DNA from: Stomatobaculum sp. F0698
GTDB taxonomy: Bacteria > Bacillota > Clostridia > Lachnospirales > Lachnospiraceae
NCBI RefSeq assembly: GCF_030644385.1
Contig: NZ_CP130060.1
Location: 1,984,001-2,048,000, forward strand
Direction of reading: 5' to 3'
DNA length: 64,000 bases
The notes below the pieces were generated by a model. That model saw nothing but the letters and a program-made list of their open reading frames with translations. It was not told the DNA's origin and ran no database searches. The position numbers and the translations under genes were made by a program. Shown in pieces: positions 31,234-39,848 of the stretch; the stretch's first letter is position 1, and each line of letters begins with the position of its first letter.

Positions 31234-34200
31234 TCAATTTTCATTCCCAATATTCTCAAAATACTTATCTACCAGTTCCGTCAGCGTTCCGTTCTTAGAT
31301 GCTTCCGCCGCGTCCGCTTCAACAAAATTGTGTGTTTCCTCTTTTAGTGTTTCATCAAATCCGAGGATATAGTTCGTTGCAATCAGATAGATAATTCTGG
31401 TCGGTGCCATTCCGAACACCTGCTTACGCAAGATGTGACGAATTCTTGCCCCATCGTCAGGAATCGCTTCCTTCATTGCCGCGCTGTTATACAGACGCTT
31501 CACAATCTCTGTGATAAACAAGCCTGACTTCATATAGAGGTCCGCAAAAGTCTTGGTCGGATCATCAAAGCATCCCGGATTCTCTATTTCCAGTTTTTCC
31601 ACCATCATCTTCACCACCCGCTTAGGGGTAAAAATCTGATTCGTTTTCTGTGGTGGGATGTAGTCAAAGATATCCTCTGTATGGGTCTCATCGAAGTAGT
31701 TCGCAAGCTCCTGCTTCTTCCGCAAAAACTCCTTGATTGAGTCATTGAAAACAGTCTCATCGAACAGGCAACCATCCCAATGCTCCATTACTCCGGTTTC
31801 GGCATTGAGACGATCTCCACCGTCCCGAAGAAATCTGAAATCTTCCTCGCTTATTCCGGTGACTTCGAAGAAGACATCATCTTCCGTGTAATCATCAAAG
31901 TTTGCAAGCGTAAGTCCCTCATCTCCGTACGCCATGATGAAGCTCGGGATGGTACGGGAAAATCCTCTAAGGTGGGCACGGATTTCTTCCTCGGCAACGC
32001 GCTTTTCAGCCTCGGCCTTGTTTTTCTCCAGATGCTGAATCACATCGACGGGCTTCTCATCCATCGTGTGTTGGATTTGCTCCTTAGCAGCTTTCATTGT
32101 CGCTTCCAGGCAGCTTTGCATTCGTTGATTGAACTCTATCTCTGCATCCTTAACATCCTTTTCGGTCTGCGCTGCCTTCCGTTTTTGCTCCAATTCAACG
32201 CGAGCAATAGACTCTTCCTCTCTGTAATCATCCGAAATCTTCCGGAAAGAGTGCTCAATCTCACGCTCAAATTGACTCTCAATGCGGTTCTTAGCCGCCT
32301 TCTTCGGACTATAATCTTCCATAACCGGAGCCACACGTTCCTTCACGGCTTCCTTTACGCTGTCTGCAATTTTCTTCAAATGCTCGTCCACAACGGAGGA
32401 GCTTCCATAATCGTCTGGCCTCTCATGCAGGATATTATCAAGTTGTTGCTGAATAATCGGTACATCTTCATACTTCTTATCCGCAAAGTAGTTCTGAGCC
32501 TGTCCGATAACAATCTCTTCGGGAACCTCAACCTCGCCATCCTCGCCAACACGAATATTTCCCATGTTGTCCAGTGCCTCTTTATTGTCTTTGTGCTTAT
32601 CTTCATGGGCTGTCTGAAGTCTCTCGACAATGGCCTGTATGGCTGTCGGCGCACCGAAAACATTGCCTATGTTGAAAAGGTAATTACTCATGAACCCGGA
32701 ACGAACCACTTCCTGAGATTTCAGTTTTCTCGGGATGGACAGAACGGCAGCGGCATCCAGCTCTATCATCCGGCCTTCGTCATCCTCACCGAGGACAGGG
32801 AAGAAGTTTAGAAGCCTGCGAATGTTCTCTTTGCGCTCTTCGGAAGTACCGCGTCCACTCACCGTTTCTGCGTTCAAGTTATTGGCAAAATCATCGAAAA
32901 TAATCAGTGTTCTTGCCGGATCGAAGTCGAAGACGTAAGCTGTCTCTTTTCGAAAGGTCTCACCATTCACTGTAAGCATGCAAGGGTTCTGCGCCCGAAA
33001 TGCTGCCTGCATGTAGGAAGAAGGACTTTTCAAGTTACAAAGCATCAACACCCCGGACCACTCCGGAACCGTTACTCCCACGGTCAACTGACCTACAGTC
33101 AGGGTGATGGTTTTGTCGTGCTCGGCGATTGCTTTTTTTACGCGGTCAAAATTCTTCTTGGCAGAAGTTTCCCGGTCCTCATTGGTGCTGCCGTCACCGA
33201 CAGCTTTCACAACGTAGTACTCGCTGAAAACAGGATCCGCTGCCAATAACTTCTCAAGTGCCTCTACACTCTGAATATGGTTGAGGTACCAGAGGGTATG
33301 AGAAAGTTCCTTTCTCAGCTCCGGTGTCGAAAACGGGTATTTCTCCTGTGTCGCCAGCGCATGCAGGAACTTCTTTACTTCAGCCTCATGAATGAACTTT
33401 CCTGCTTCGTTTGTATCAAAAAACTCATTCAGATCAAAGGTATAGTCTGTGTATTCAGCGGAATCAAGATCCGTGCGCCCAATTCGCTCGCGAATCATGG
33501 ACGATAGCTGATAGGTATACATGGCAAGACGCGGCAAAGGTTCATAGGGATTGTGATCCTCTTCGTCCCAACTTTCCTTGCGTTCTTGCTCATCCGCATA
33601 GGACCAGTTATAAATCTGGTTCGCGGAAAAACGTGCAGAAGCCAGTTGTTTAAACGGAGTGCCGGAAAGATACAGCGTGTATTTGCGGGAAATGTTATTG
33701 AAGGCGCGCTCGGTACGTATAGTCTCGACACCTTCCTGCGCCTCATCAATAATAAGCAGGTCAAATTCTAAACCGTTTATCTTTTTCCCGCGATTATCCC
33801 TGTACTCCTTTGCCATCCATGACAGCTTATCTGACTTACCTCCAAAATAAGCGGAGCCCTTAAGCCCTTGCAGAGACTCAAAGGCAATCATCCCCTTGCC
33901 TTCACCTTGCATACGGGAAACGTACTCATTTCGTGAAAGCACGCTGGGTTTCTTGCTTAACGCATCGGTATCCGATACAAAGGAAAATTCTCCGCGCCAG
34001 CCGATGAACTTTCGGAAATCCTCAGCCCATGAGTTGGCAATGGAAGGACGATTGGTGACAATCAGAACCTTTGAGAGTTTCATCCGACACACAAGTTCAT
34101 AGGCAGTTAGCGTCTTCCCGAATCGAGGCTTCGCATTCCAGAGGAACTCCGAGCCTCCTCCTTCAAAGTAGGCCTTGGTCATACATACCGCTTCTTCCTG

Positions 34201-34617
34201 TTCCTCGCGTAGCGTATATGTGAGCTTCTGTTCGTTTTGGGCAAGCGTGCCACGGGCGGCGAACTCGTCAAAGTAATCTCTGGACGTGCTCTTGTCTATG
34301 CGGAACCACTCTTTTTTCTTATGTTCTTCGATCCAGCGCTCAACTCCTTTTTCAAACTCCAGAAAAGCGTGGAAGTCGCTGTCCTTAAAGCTGTCTCCGG
34401 AGTTATCTGTGTAGCGAGCAAATCCCTTCCAAAGCAGGCGCGTCCCGATAGTTATCGTCCCGCTCTGCTGCTTGATACGCTGTTCCGGTGTCTGCTTTTC
34501 CGTGTAGCCTATCTTAATCCAACCGTTGTGCTCCAAAACGCCTGGTGTATCATAGGCATAAATCATAGGTTCAACTTTAATAAAGGATTGGATTTTGGGT
34601 GTTGTCTTAACCTCCAT
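31234..34617 (-). CDS. GIY-YIG nuclease / SF2 helicase / partial DNA methyltransferase fusion
   Basis: 1127 residues. At 18-115 is a GIY-YIG-like (T5orf172-type) nuclease: IYAYDTPG, KIGYTEK, an Arg in PEQRIKQ, a Glu helix FLEFEKG and EWFRID. At about 130-620 is an SF2 helicase: KPRFGKT (Walker A), IIDEAQ (Walker B), LSGTPFKQ, and motif VI as SYMQAAFRAQNP. At about 770-900 is a coiled coil. The last 120 residues look like the start of an N6-adenine methyltransferase (NQIFTPKRVVKMMVEKL; a motif-I-like ADLYMKSGLF) but no NPPY follows. AAAGGAG in the end of the partner gene serves the start, 2 bases away. It reads as the restriction subunit of a restriction-modification system. Confidence 0.8.
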   Translation of the reverse strand: MEVKTTPKIQSFIKVEPMIYAYDTPGVLEHNGWIKIGYTEKQTPEQRIKQQSGTITIGTRLLWKGFARYTDNSGDSFKDSDFHAFLEFEKGVERWIEEHKKKEWFRIDKSTSRDYFDEFAARGTLAQNEQKLTYTLREEQEEAVCMTKAYFEGGGSEFLWNAKPRFGKTLTAYELVCRMKLSKVLIVTNRPSIANSWAEDFRKFIGWRGEFSFVSDTDALSKKPSVLSRNEYVSRMQGEGKGMIAFESLQGLKGSAYFGGKSDKLSWMAKEYRDNRGKKINGLEFDLLIIDEAQEGVETIRTERAFNNISRKYTLYLSGTPFKQLASARFSANQIYNWSYADEQERKESWDEEDHNPYEPLPRLAMYTYQLSSMIRERIGRTDLDSAEYTDYTFDLNEFFDTNEAGKFIHEAEVKKFLHALATQEKYPFSTPELRKELSHTLWYLNHIQSVEALEKLLAADPVFSEYYVVKAVGDGSTNEDRETSAKKNFDRVKKAIAEHDKTITLTVGQLTVGVTVPEWSGVLMLCNLKSPSSYMQAAFRAQNPCMLTVNGETFRKETAYVFDFDPARTLIIFDDFANNLNAETVSGRGTSEERKENIRRLLNFFPVLGEDDEGRMIELDAAAVLSIPRKLKSQEVVRSGFMSNYLFNIGNVFGAPTAIQAIVERLQTAHEDKHKDNKEALDNMGNIRVGEDGEVEVPEEIVIGQAQNYFADKKYEDVPIIQQQLDNILHERPDDYGSSSVVDEHLKKIADSVKEAVKERVAPVMEDYSPKKAAKNRIESQFEREIEHSFRKISDDYREEESIARVELEQKRKAAQTEKDVKDAEIEFNQRMQSCLEATMKAAKEQIQHTMDEKPVDVIQHLEKNKAEAEKRVAEEEIRAHLRGFSRTIPSFIMAYGDEGLTLANFDDYTEDDVFFEVTGISEEDFRFLRDGGDRLNAETGVMEHWDGCLFDETVFNDSIKEFLRKKQELANYFDETHTEDIFDYIPPQKTNQIFTPKRVVKMMVEKLEIENPGCFDDPTKTFADLYMKSGLFITEIVKRLYNSAAMKEAIPDDGARIRHILRKQVFGMAPTRIIYLIATNYILGFDETLKEETHNFVEADAAEASKNGTLTELVDKYFENIGNEN

Positions 34618-34619
34618 TC

Positions 34620-36626
34620 TTATTCCATCTCCTTTACATGTGTCTCGATGAAGGAAATTTCTTCGTCGGAAAGTCCATACTTTAAGTATAACTGGCGATC
34701 GATTTCTGCAACGGATTTAGACCAGTCAATATCGGATGTATGGATGAAGCTTTGAATTGGTACATATTTAAACTTGTCTGGTGTTATATCCTGAGTTGTT
34801 TTTAAAACGCTGACCAATGTGCGAAAGAATTTTGTCTTTAAGTATTTAAACGCATTACCAACTTCATAGTCACTATTAAAAGAGCCAATACTGACAAAGG
34901 ACTCTGTTGTTCCAACCCCTGGTATCTCTATTACCGGAGTTCCGAGTATTCTTGCTGGAATCGGCTTTCCTATAGTTCCTGCAGCACCATCTGCACGTGC
35001 TAACACAATTTTATAGTTATCAAGATTCGTTGCTGGTTTGACATAATCTCTCAGTATATATTTTCTCGCCCTATCTCCTCCATCTCTTCCCAGAATCACA
35101 ATATACTCTCCCCCATTTTCTGGGCATTTATCAAAAAATACTTGAGGAAGTCTCTCAAATATATTTGATGCCATATCATATGCATGACCTTTGCTTAGCT
35201 GTGATACCGCCTCTGGGTGCTCCTTATGTAATTTATCAGTAATTCGATATGCTGTTCTTGATATCACGATTTTATCCATACCTTTAAAGTCATCTCTGTA
35301 AATCACTTTGTGAAGGATGGAATTCAACTCATCAAAAGGGGTAAAAACTCCAATCGGGCCAAAACTGATGTTTGAGTCGTGATATGAAACTGCAATTCCA
35401 CCGGTTATTTCCATCCCTGGGAATATTTTTTTTGAATCAGCTTCATAACACAGAATTTTAAAATGATCATCATCCAACATCTTTTTGTTCCACGCTTTCG
35501 GAGTACTTCCCGCATCAAATAGAAACCGTGCTGGATGAATTAATATTACAGACTGTGCAATCTCATAAGATGCATCCATGAATCTATTATATATTTGAGG
35601 TGCATATGTCGCATTGTCCCCAACCGTCTCATCCTGATAAGGCGGATTGCCTATGATATAATCAAACTTCATACTTCCGTTTCTCCTTTCCCGGAATGCA
35701 TTGAAATCCATGCTCTTATTCTGTCCCCTCCAGTCAAAGATACTGCATGGGATATATTCCTCAGGCACAATTTTCCCTGAGGCCTCCTCCATACCAAACA
35801 CATCGAAAATTGTCAGCTGGTGATATTGCTTGTACAGGGCTCCCATCGGAATAGATCCTTTCAACCCATCCATCTGCCAGACATTCCAAACTATCTTATT
35901 TGCCATCTTCTCCAACAGTTTGTCATTCGGAGAATGCCCCCAACGTTCCTCATAGTACTCGACAAAAGTCAGTAGTAGGTTGATCCTCGCAATCAGAACA
36001 TTGTCGCCTTGGTACTCGTAGCCGTAAGATGCCTCGAATGCACGAATTGTCCACTTTAGCCACTCCTCATATGTATCGGTGTTTTCGTTGACAATTCTTA
36101 GCTTCCTGTCCAACATTCCGATACGCCGCACCAAGGGAACAATCAATTCCCCATTTGAGACATCATAGCGGGAAACCAGATACGGTGCCTCCCCGCAGGT
36201 AATCTCAAGCCGTCTGGAATCTACATAATGCTGCCACTTTTTTCGCTTCGGAAAATCGATTCTTCCCTCTGTAACCGTCCACGTATGATCTTCCTTTTCC
36301 GTATTGAATACGCTCGAATGACCAAACCAGTCCTCATCGCAGTGATTGTTCATCCGATTACATAGCCACGCCGGTGTAAACACCTCTGCCTTTTTTCTGG
36401 TCCGCTGTGCCTGTGCCTCCAGCGACTTCTGTATGCGCGGTCGGATAATATCCGGACGCAATAAAAGCTCATTTGTAAGCATATGTACTTTGTCGGTAAA
36501 GCCCTCACCAAACTCTTCGTAAGTGTCCGTTGCCCAAATGATATTCTTTTTTGTCGACTTGTCTTGCAACAGCAAATCCAGCACATCCACGACCGGATAG
36601 CTACTTATATCTATCAGTTTTTCCAT
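34620..36626 (-). CDS. Eco57I-like N6-adenine DNA methyltransferase
   Basis: 668 residues. Motif X-like EVFTPAWLCNRM lies near 95. A variant motif I (LEITCGEAPYL), a region with GDNVLIARINLL, and the catalytic NPPY in FDYIIGNPPYQDE follow. The C-terminal third (about 460-668) should recognise DNA, as in type II/III-like methylases of this group. The ATG at 36626 follows GGGAG; an in-frame TTG 30 bases upstream is less likely. It is first of a two-gene unit with the helicase protein. It probably methylates the host sites that the partner would otherwise attack. Confidence 0.85.
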   Translation of the reverse strand: MEKLIDISSYPVVDVLDLLLQDKSTKKNIIWATDTYEEFGEGFTDKVHMLTNELLLRPDIIRPRIQKSLEAQAQRTRKKAEVFTPAWLCNRMNNHCDEDWFGHSSVFNTEKEDHTWTVTEGRIDFPKRKKWQHYVDSRRLEITCGEAPYLVSRYDVSNGELIVPLVRRIGMLDRKLRIVNENTDTYEEWLKWTIRAFEASYGYEYQGDNVLIARINLLLTFVEYYEERWGHSPNDKLLEKMANKIVWNVWQMDGLKGSIPMGALYKQYHQLTIFDVFGMEEASGKIVPEEYIPCSIFDWRGQNKSMDFNAFRERRNGSMKFDYIIGNPPYQDETVGDNATYAPQIYNRFMDASYEIAQSVILIHPARFLFDAGSTPKAWNKKMLDDDHFKILCYEADSKKIFPGMEITGGIAVSYHDSNISFGPIGVFTPFDELNSILHKVIYRDDFKGMDKIVISRTAYRITDKLHKEHPEAVSQLSKGHAYDMASNIFERLPQVFFDKCPENGGEYIVILGRDGGDRARKYILRDYVKPATNLDNYKIVLARADGAAGTIGKPIPARILGTPVIEIPGVGTTESFVSIGSFNSDYEVGNAFKYLKTKFFRTLVSVLKTTQDITPDKFKYVPIQSFIHTSDIDWSKSVAEIDRQLYLKYGLSDEEISFIETHVKEME

Positions 36627-36739
36627 CAAAGGGATTCTCCCTTTCTGCTTTTTCAAATCTTATCTTGCATCCGTACGGTTATTCTCCGTCAACGTGCACA
36701 AAATCAATCGCCTCAATACTCGCATCAAGGCTATAATCC

Positions 36740-36768
36740 ATCATAAGCCGTCCGGCGAATGAAATCAA
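36740..36768 (-). promoter_or_regulatory. Likely promoter of the two-gene restriction unit
   Basis: On the minus strand TTGATT (36763-36768) and TATGAT (36740-36745) are 17 bases apart, about 115 bases before the methyltransferase start. Confidence 0.5.
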
Positions 36769-36960
36769 TTTTTATTGACTGTTTATGCCAACTATTTTTA
36801 CGACTTTCCGATTGCAAACGACACCTATTGCAACTTTCCGAAAAGCCTTAGGACAAGCGGACTCAAGAGAGTACTCGAGGTTACCTCTGCTTCAGAGGAA
36901 AATCCTATGAAGTTCAACGGAATACATGGGATTATCCTCGCCTCGTCCACGATACAAGAC

Positions 36961-36993
36961 GGCCCCGCAGTGCGTTTCCGTCACTACGGGGCC
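36961..36993. terminator. Stem-loop after the 37022-37567 gene
   Basis: GGCCCCGCAGTG pairs with CACTACGGGGCC (one wobble). It lies 29 bases after the minus-strand stop at 37022 but has no clear T run, so its work as a terminator is uncertain. The remaining 36.77-36.96 kb shows nothing I can name. Confidence 0.45.
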
Positions 36994-37021
36994 TTCCCAA
37001 ATATCCTATACCGTTGTCGCT

Positions 37022-37567
37022 TTAATCCGTCTGTGACGCCCCGATTACAACCATAATGCCGGTTTTCCTGTCGTATGCGGACCATAATCCGGTCCCCCAC
37101 CACTCTTTGCCTGCATCAAAGTAATTCGAAAAATCATCGTTCCATCGATACACTTCAAGCGCTTGCCTGTTCGGGAAAAGGATATCGTTAAAGCGGATGA
37201 AATCGGACTTTAAATACGGTGTTCCGTACGGCGGTTCTAAAAAGGCATACCAATAGGGCATAGGCGCGGGGACATGGATACATGTCTGTTTTTTGGTTCT
37301 GTCCTCATAATACGCATGGCTCGGCGGCATCAAAAATTCTTCCGTATCGACTTTTGTTGCCCTCATGTTATCAGCCTCTATATTCAGTTGATACGCGGAC
37401 GCGGCAAACCTGAGTTCCAGTATTCGGAATGCCTCAATCACCGCAAGCTTGTGTGTGGCATAGCCTTCATACTCCTTGCCGACAGAGAGAATCACATAAT
37501 CGAGACTCACGCGACTCCATGTTGTTTTCAATAACTTGTAGGCCTTGTGTTTTGTCAGTTCAAACAT
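37022..37567 (-). CDS. Protein of unknown function, 181 aa
   Basis: I do not recognise this family. It is soluble and rich in aromatic residues in its second half (MPYWYAFLEPPYGTPY, then WNDDFSNYFDAGKEWWG). The first half is helical (MFELTKHKAYKLL, LAVIEAFRILELRFAAS). GAGGG precedes the ATG by 3-4 bases. Its aromatic pattern recalls small immunity or SMI-like proteins but this is only an impression. It lies between the restriction unit and a methyltransferase gene, both in the same direction. Confidence 0.65.
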   Translation of the reverse strand: MFELTKHKAYKLLKTTWSRVSLDYVILSVGKEYEGYATHKLAVIEAFRILELRFAASAYQLNIEADNMRATKVDTEEFLMPPSHAYYEDRTKKQTCIHVPAPMPYWYAFLEPPYGTPYLKSDFIRFNDILFPNRQALEVYRWNDDFSNYFDAGKEWWGTGLWSAYDRKTGIMVVIGASQTD

Positions 37568-37750
37568 ATTCCCTCTTCATCTCCGTATGAACGATAGCTT
37601 TCACGCACGGTCTCTTACTACGTTGGCAAAACATTGTCGCTCCGCTCATGACCGGAGTCACCTTGAACCGACTTCATGTCTCCTCTATTTTAGCTTTTAA
37701 CCCTTCTAAAAAATGAAGCGGGCCATTCTCCCGAAGTGTGTTCTATAACA

Positions 37751-38515
37751 TTACAGTTTAATGCAAAGTGTAGCGATATAGTCATTTCCGTAACGCGATA
37801 ATCTATTTCTCTTGTCACACGATTCATAAAAATCTATCATCGCGAGACCGTTTTTAAGCTGTCCTCTGATTTGCGTTTCTAAGGTATGGCTGAATTCATA
37901 TCCATAGTCCGGATTTATGCTTATCTTGCCTTCCGCTTCAAGCTCTTTTGAATTAAACGGGATTGAAAACTTTAAAAGTAATTCCTCGTCGGGTTTGTCC
38001 CATACGATGTCAGCATCATACATGTATATCCAAGGATTCATAAATCCGACCATTAACAGTCCACCCTTTTTCAATACGCGAGAAGCCTCTTGATACATGT
38101 TTTCCAAATCTTCTATATAAACATTTGAAACCGGATTAAAAATGATATCAAAGGTCTCATTTTCAAACGGGAACGGTTTTGTCATGTCGGCTTGAACCGT
38201 GTTGATTTTTAAGCCTTCTCTTTCAGCAACCATCTCATCTCTTTGTAATTGTGATGCAGAAAAATCCATTATGGTTACATCATAACCCTTTATCGCAAAA
38301 ACCGGTCCCTGCTGTCCGCCGCCGCAGGCTAAACCTAATATCTTTTTCCCGTTGGCTTTTTCAAACCATTCTATCGGAACCTTTTTCCCGACAGTTAATG
38401 CAACAGAAATCGGATTCTTTCTAACTTCTTCCACTTCTTCATGTGTCAACGGCTCGGTATAGTCATTTTTTACATGATTCCATCTATCTTCATTTAATTT
38501 GATATAATCGCTCAT
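37751..38515 (-). CDS. Class I SAM-dependent methyltransferase
   Basis: 254 residues with the Rossmann SAM site ILGLACGGGQQG (motif I), VTIMDFSASQL (motif II), QADMTKPFPFENETFDIIFNPVSNVYIEDL (motifs around the acidic loop) and VLKKGGLLMVGFMNPW. Substrate is unknown: small molecule is likely, as there is no DNA-methylase NPPY. GGAGG stands 9-13 bases before ATG 38515. It is the last gene before the tRNA-like remnants. Confidence 0.88.
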   Translation of the reverse strand: MSDYIKLNEDRWNHVKNDYTEPLTHEEVEEVRKNPISVALTVGKKVPIEWFEKANGKKILGLACGGGQQGPVFAIKGYDVTIMDFSASQLQRDEMVAEREGLKINTVQADMTKPFPFENETFDIIFNPVSNVYIEDLENMYQEASRVLKKGGLLMVGFMNPWIYMYDADIVWDKPDEELLLKFSIPFNSKELEAEGKISINPDYGYEFSHTLETQIRGQLKNGLAMIDFYESCDKRNRLSRYGNDYIATLCIKL

Positions 38516-38630
38516 CTCTTAGCCTCCTCGTAATTTTATGCTGTTGCGCTTTGAGTCGGAGGTGTTGCCATAACACTATTCTCGCTTCTAGGAATTCTGA
38601 TTTGTCAATTTCTTGTTGAAGAAGCGCTCC

Positions 38631-38668
38631 GTTACTGACGGGAGTCGAACCCGGAGCCTTACGCCCGA
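38631..38668 (-). tRNA. tRNA 3'-end-like remnant (T arm and acceptor strand)
   Basis: On the minus strand GGCTCC-GGGTTCGACTCCCG-TCAGTAAC carries a canonical T loop and stem (one mismatch at the stem base), and the acceptor-like CAGTAAC resembles the CAGGAAC of the tRNA-Arg 3' half 300 bases away. No D arm precedes it. It looks like the duplicated tRNA end left by an integrated element. Confidence 0.45.
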
Positions 38669-38906
38669 GAAGCGATAGCGCTCTTTTTGTCGATGTTCAC
38701 CTTTGTCGTTAAATATCCACAAATTCTCATTAGACAGGTCTTAGATTATCTAATCGTGGGGAAACAGAACTCTTTCCGGCTATCGCCTTTATTAGCAAAA
38801 TCTCTATCGTCTCCATTCAGCTATTATTTATAAATATCCGCAGTCCTTGCACTGTTTGTGTTGAAATCCCACAAAACATTCAAATTAAGTCGTATATTAT
38901 GAAAAT
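38669..38906. other. AT-rich spacer between tRNA remnants
   Basis: About 240 bases of low-GC sequence with no ORF, repeat or site I can support. Confidence 0.5.
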
Positions 38907-38944
38907 AAACGGGAGGAAGATTTTTTAATCTTTCTCCCGTTTTA
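38907..38944 (-). terminator. Terminator of the split tRNA-Arg
   Basis: AAACGGGAG-GAAGATT pairs with AATCTT-CTCCCGTTT, with A and T runs on either side. On the minus strand it stands a few bases after the tRNA 3' half, as expected of the original tRNA terminator. Confidence 0.82.
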
Positions 38945-38947
38945 TGC

Positions 38948-38990
38948 TGTTCCTGGCGGGAGTCGAACCCACGGCCTTTCGCTAAGAAGG
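38948..38990 (-). tRNA. 3' half of a tRNA-Arg gene (interrupted at the anticodon loop)
   Basis: Reading the minus strand: an anticodon loop end (TTCTTA), stem strand GCGAA, AGGCC variable part, T arm GTGGG-TTCGACT-CCCGC, acceptor strand CAGGAAC and discriminator A. Upstream (toward 39000) the sequence changes to an IS21-like transposase gene, with no D arm. Its acceptor strand pairs with GTTTCTG of the 5' half at 49485-49524 (six Watson-Crick pairs and one G-T). The loop here would read TCT, whereas the 5' half suggests CCT, so one side is altered. Confidence 0.75.
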
Positions 38991-38998
38991 TCGCTCAT

Positions 38999-39708
38999 AT
39001 GACCAAGTACCGAGAGATTCTGCGCCTGGCAAGTCTGGGTCTCAGTCAACAGAGCATCGCTGACAGTAGCGGTGTATCCAAGAAAACGGTCAACCGTGTG
39101 CTTAAGCGCGCCAAAGAGCTCAACATCTTTTGGCCGTTGGAAGCCAACGAGACCGATGCCGTCCTTGCGGAGAAGTTGTTTCCATCCGCACAGAAGCAAG
39201 TGTCATCAACAAAACGGATGCCTGACTTCAACTACATCCAGAAGGAGTTGCTTCGCAACGGAGTCAACAAAAAACTCCTCTGGACGGAATACCTGGAGGA
39301 GTGCCGCCAGTCCGGCGACGATCCCCTAATGCATTCCCAGTTTTGCTATTACATCCAGCAGGACGAACAGAAACGCCATGCTACGATGCATATCAACCGA
39401 AAGCCGGTGAGCAGATCGAGGTCGATTGGGCCGGAGATCCTGCTCAGATCACCAATCCGGATACCGGTGAGATCATCCCGGCATTTCTCTTTGTAGGCGT
39501 TATGACGTACAGCCAGTACCCTTACGTTGAAGCCTTTATCGATGAGAAACAGCGTGCCTGGATCACAGCTCATGTACATATGTATGAGTACTTCGGCGGT
39601 GTTACCCGTATCCTGGTTCCGGATAATACCAAGACAGCTGTGATCCATAACAATGACTGGTATAATCAGGAACTCAATACCATCTACCATGAGATGGCGG
39701 AGCATTAA
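38999..39708 (+). pseudogene. istA: IS21-family IstA transposase remnant
   Basis: The first frame (from 38999) has the IstA N-terminal helix-turn-helix, EILRLASLGLSQQSIADSSGVSKKTVNRVLK, and the FNYIQKELLRNGVNKKLLWTEY segment. Near 39405 the frame shifts, and the rest is read one frame over: GEQIEVDWAGDPAQI (first catalytic Asp), then VEAFIDEKQRAW and YFGGVTRILVPDNTKTAV (second catalytic Asp). It ends early at 39708, so the last third is lost. It begins directly beside the tRNA 3' half; an IstB piece of the same orientation lies at the other end of the island. Confidence 0.85.
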
Positions 39709-39716
39709 AATCTCCG

Positions 39717-39766
39717 CTGCAATAATGCCCCGCTTTTGACATAATCCTCCACTTTTATTATTGCAG
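39717..39766. repeat. 10-bp inverted repeat at the end of the istA remnant
   Basis: CTGCAATAAT (39717-39726) and ATTATTGCAG (39757-39766) are exact inverses with a 30-base loop, 9 bases after the premature istA stop. It may be the end of the insertion that broke istA, or an independent hairpin. Confidence 0.5.
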
Positions 39767-39786
39767 AGAGGCCTTAATGGGGCAAG

Positions 39787-39821
39787 TTAAACCCCCCGGA
39801 AATCGGATCTCCGGGGGGGTT
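39787..39821 (-). terminator. Terminator after glgP
   Basis: GTTAAACCCCCCGGA and TCCGGGGGGGTT pair over 10-12 bp; on the minus strand the stem ends in GGTTTAAC. It is 28 bases past the glgP stop. Confidence 0.75.
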
Positions 39822-39848
39822 CTCTGCACGATATTCTGTTCCCTGCGG

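Noticed and set aside
28711..36656. A complete BREX system
   Set aside because: Only a pglZ fragment and a PglX-like tail are present; brxA, brxB, brxC, brxL and the rest of pglX are missing, and the helicase gene is not BrxC-like.
36775..37056. Plus-strand 93-aa ORF
   Set aside because: No recognisable content, runs through the hairpin at 36961 and ends inside the opposite gene.
28617..38515. Prophage
   Set aside because: No integrase, terminase, capsid, tail or lysis gene is seen.
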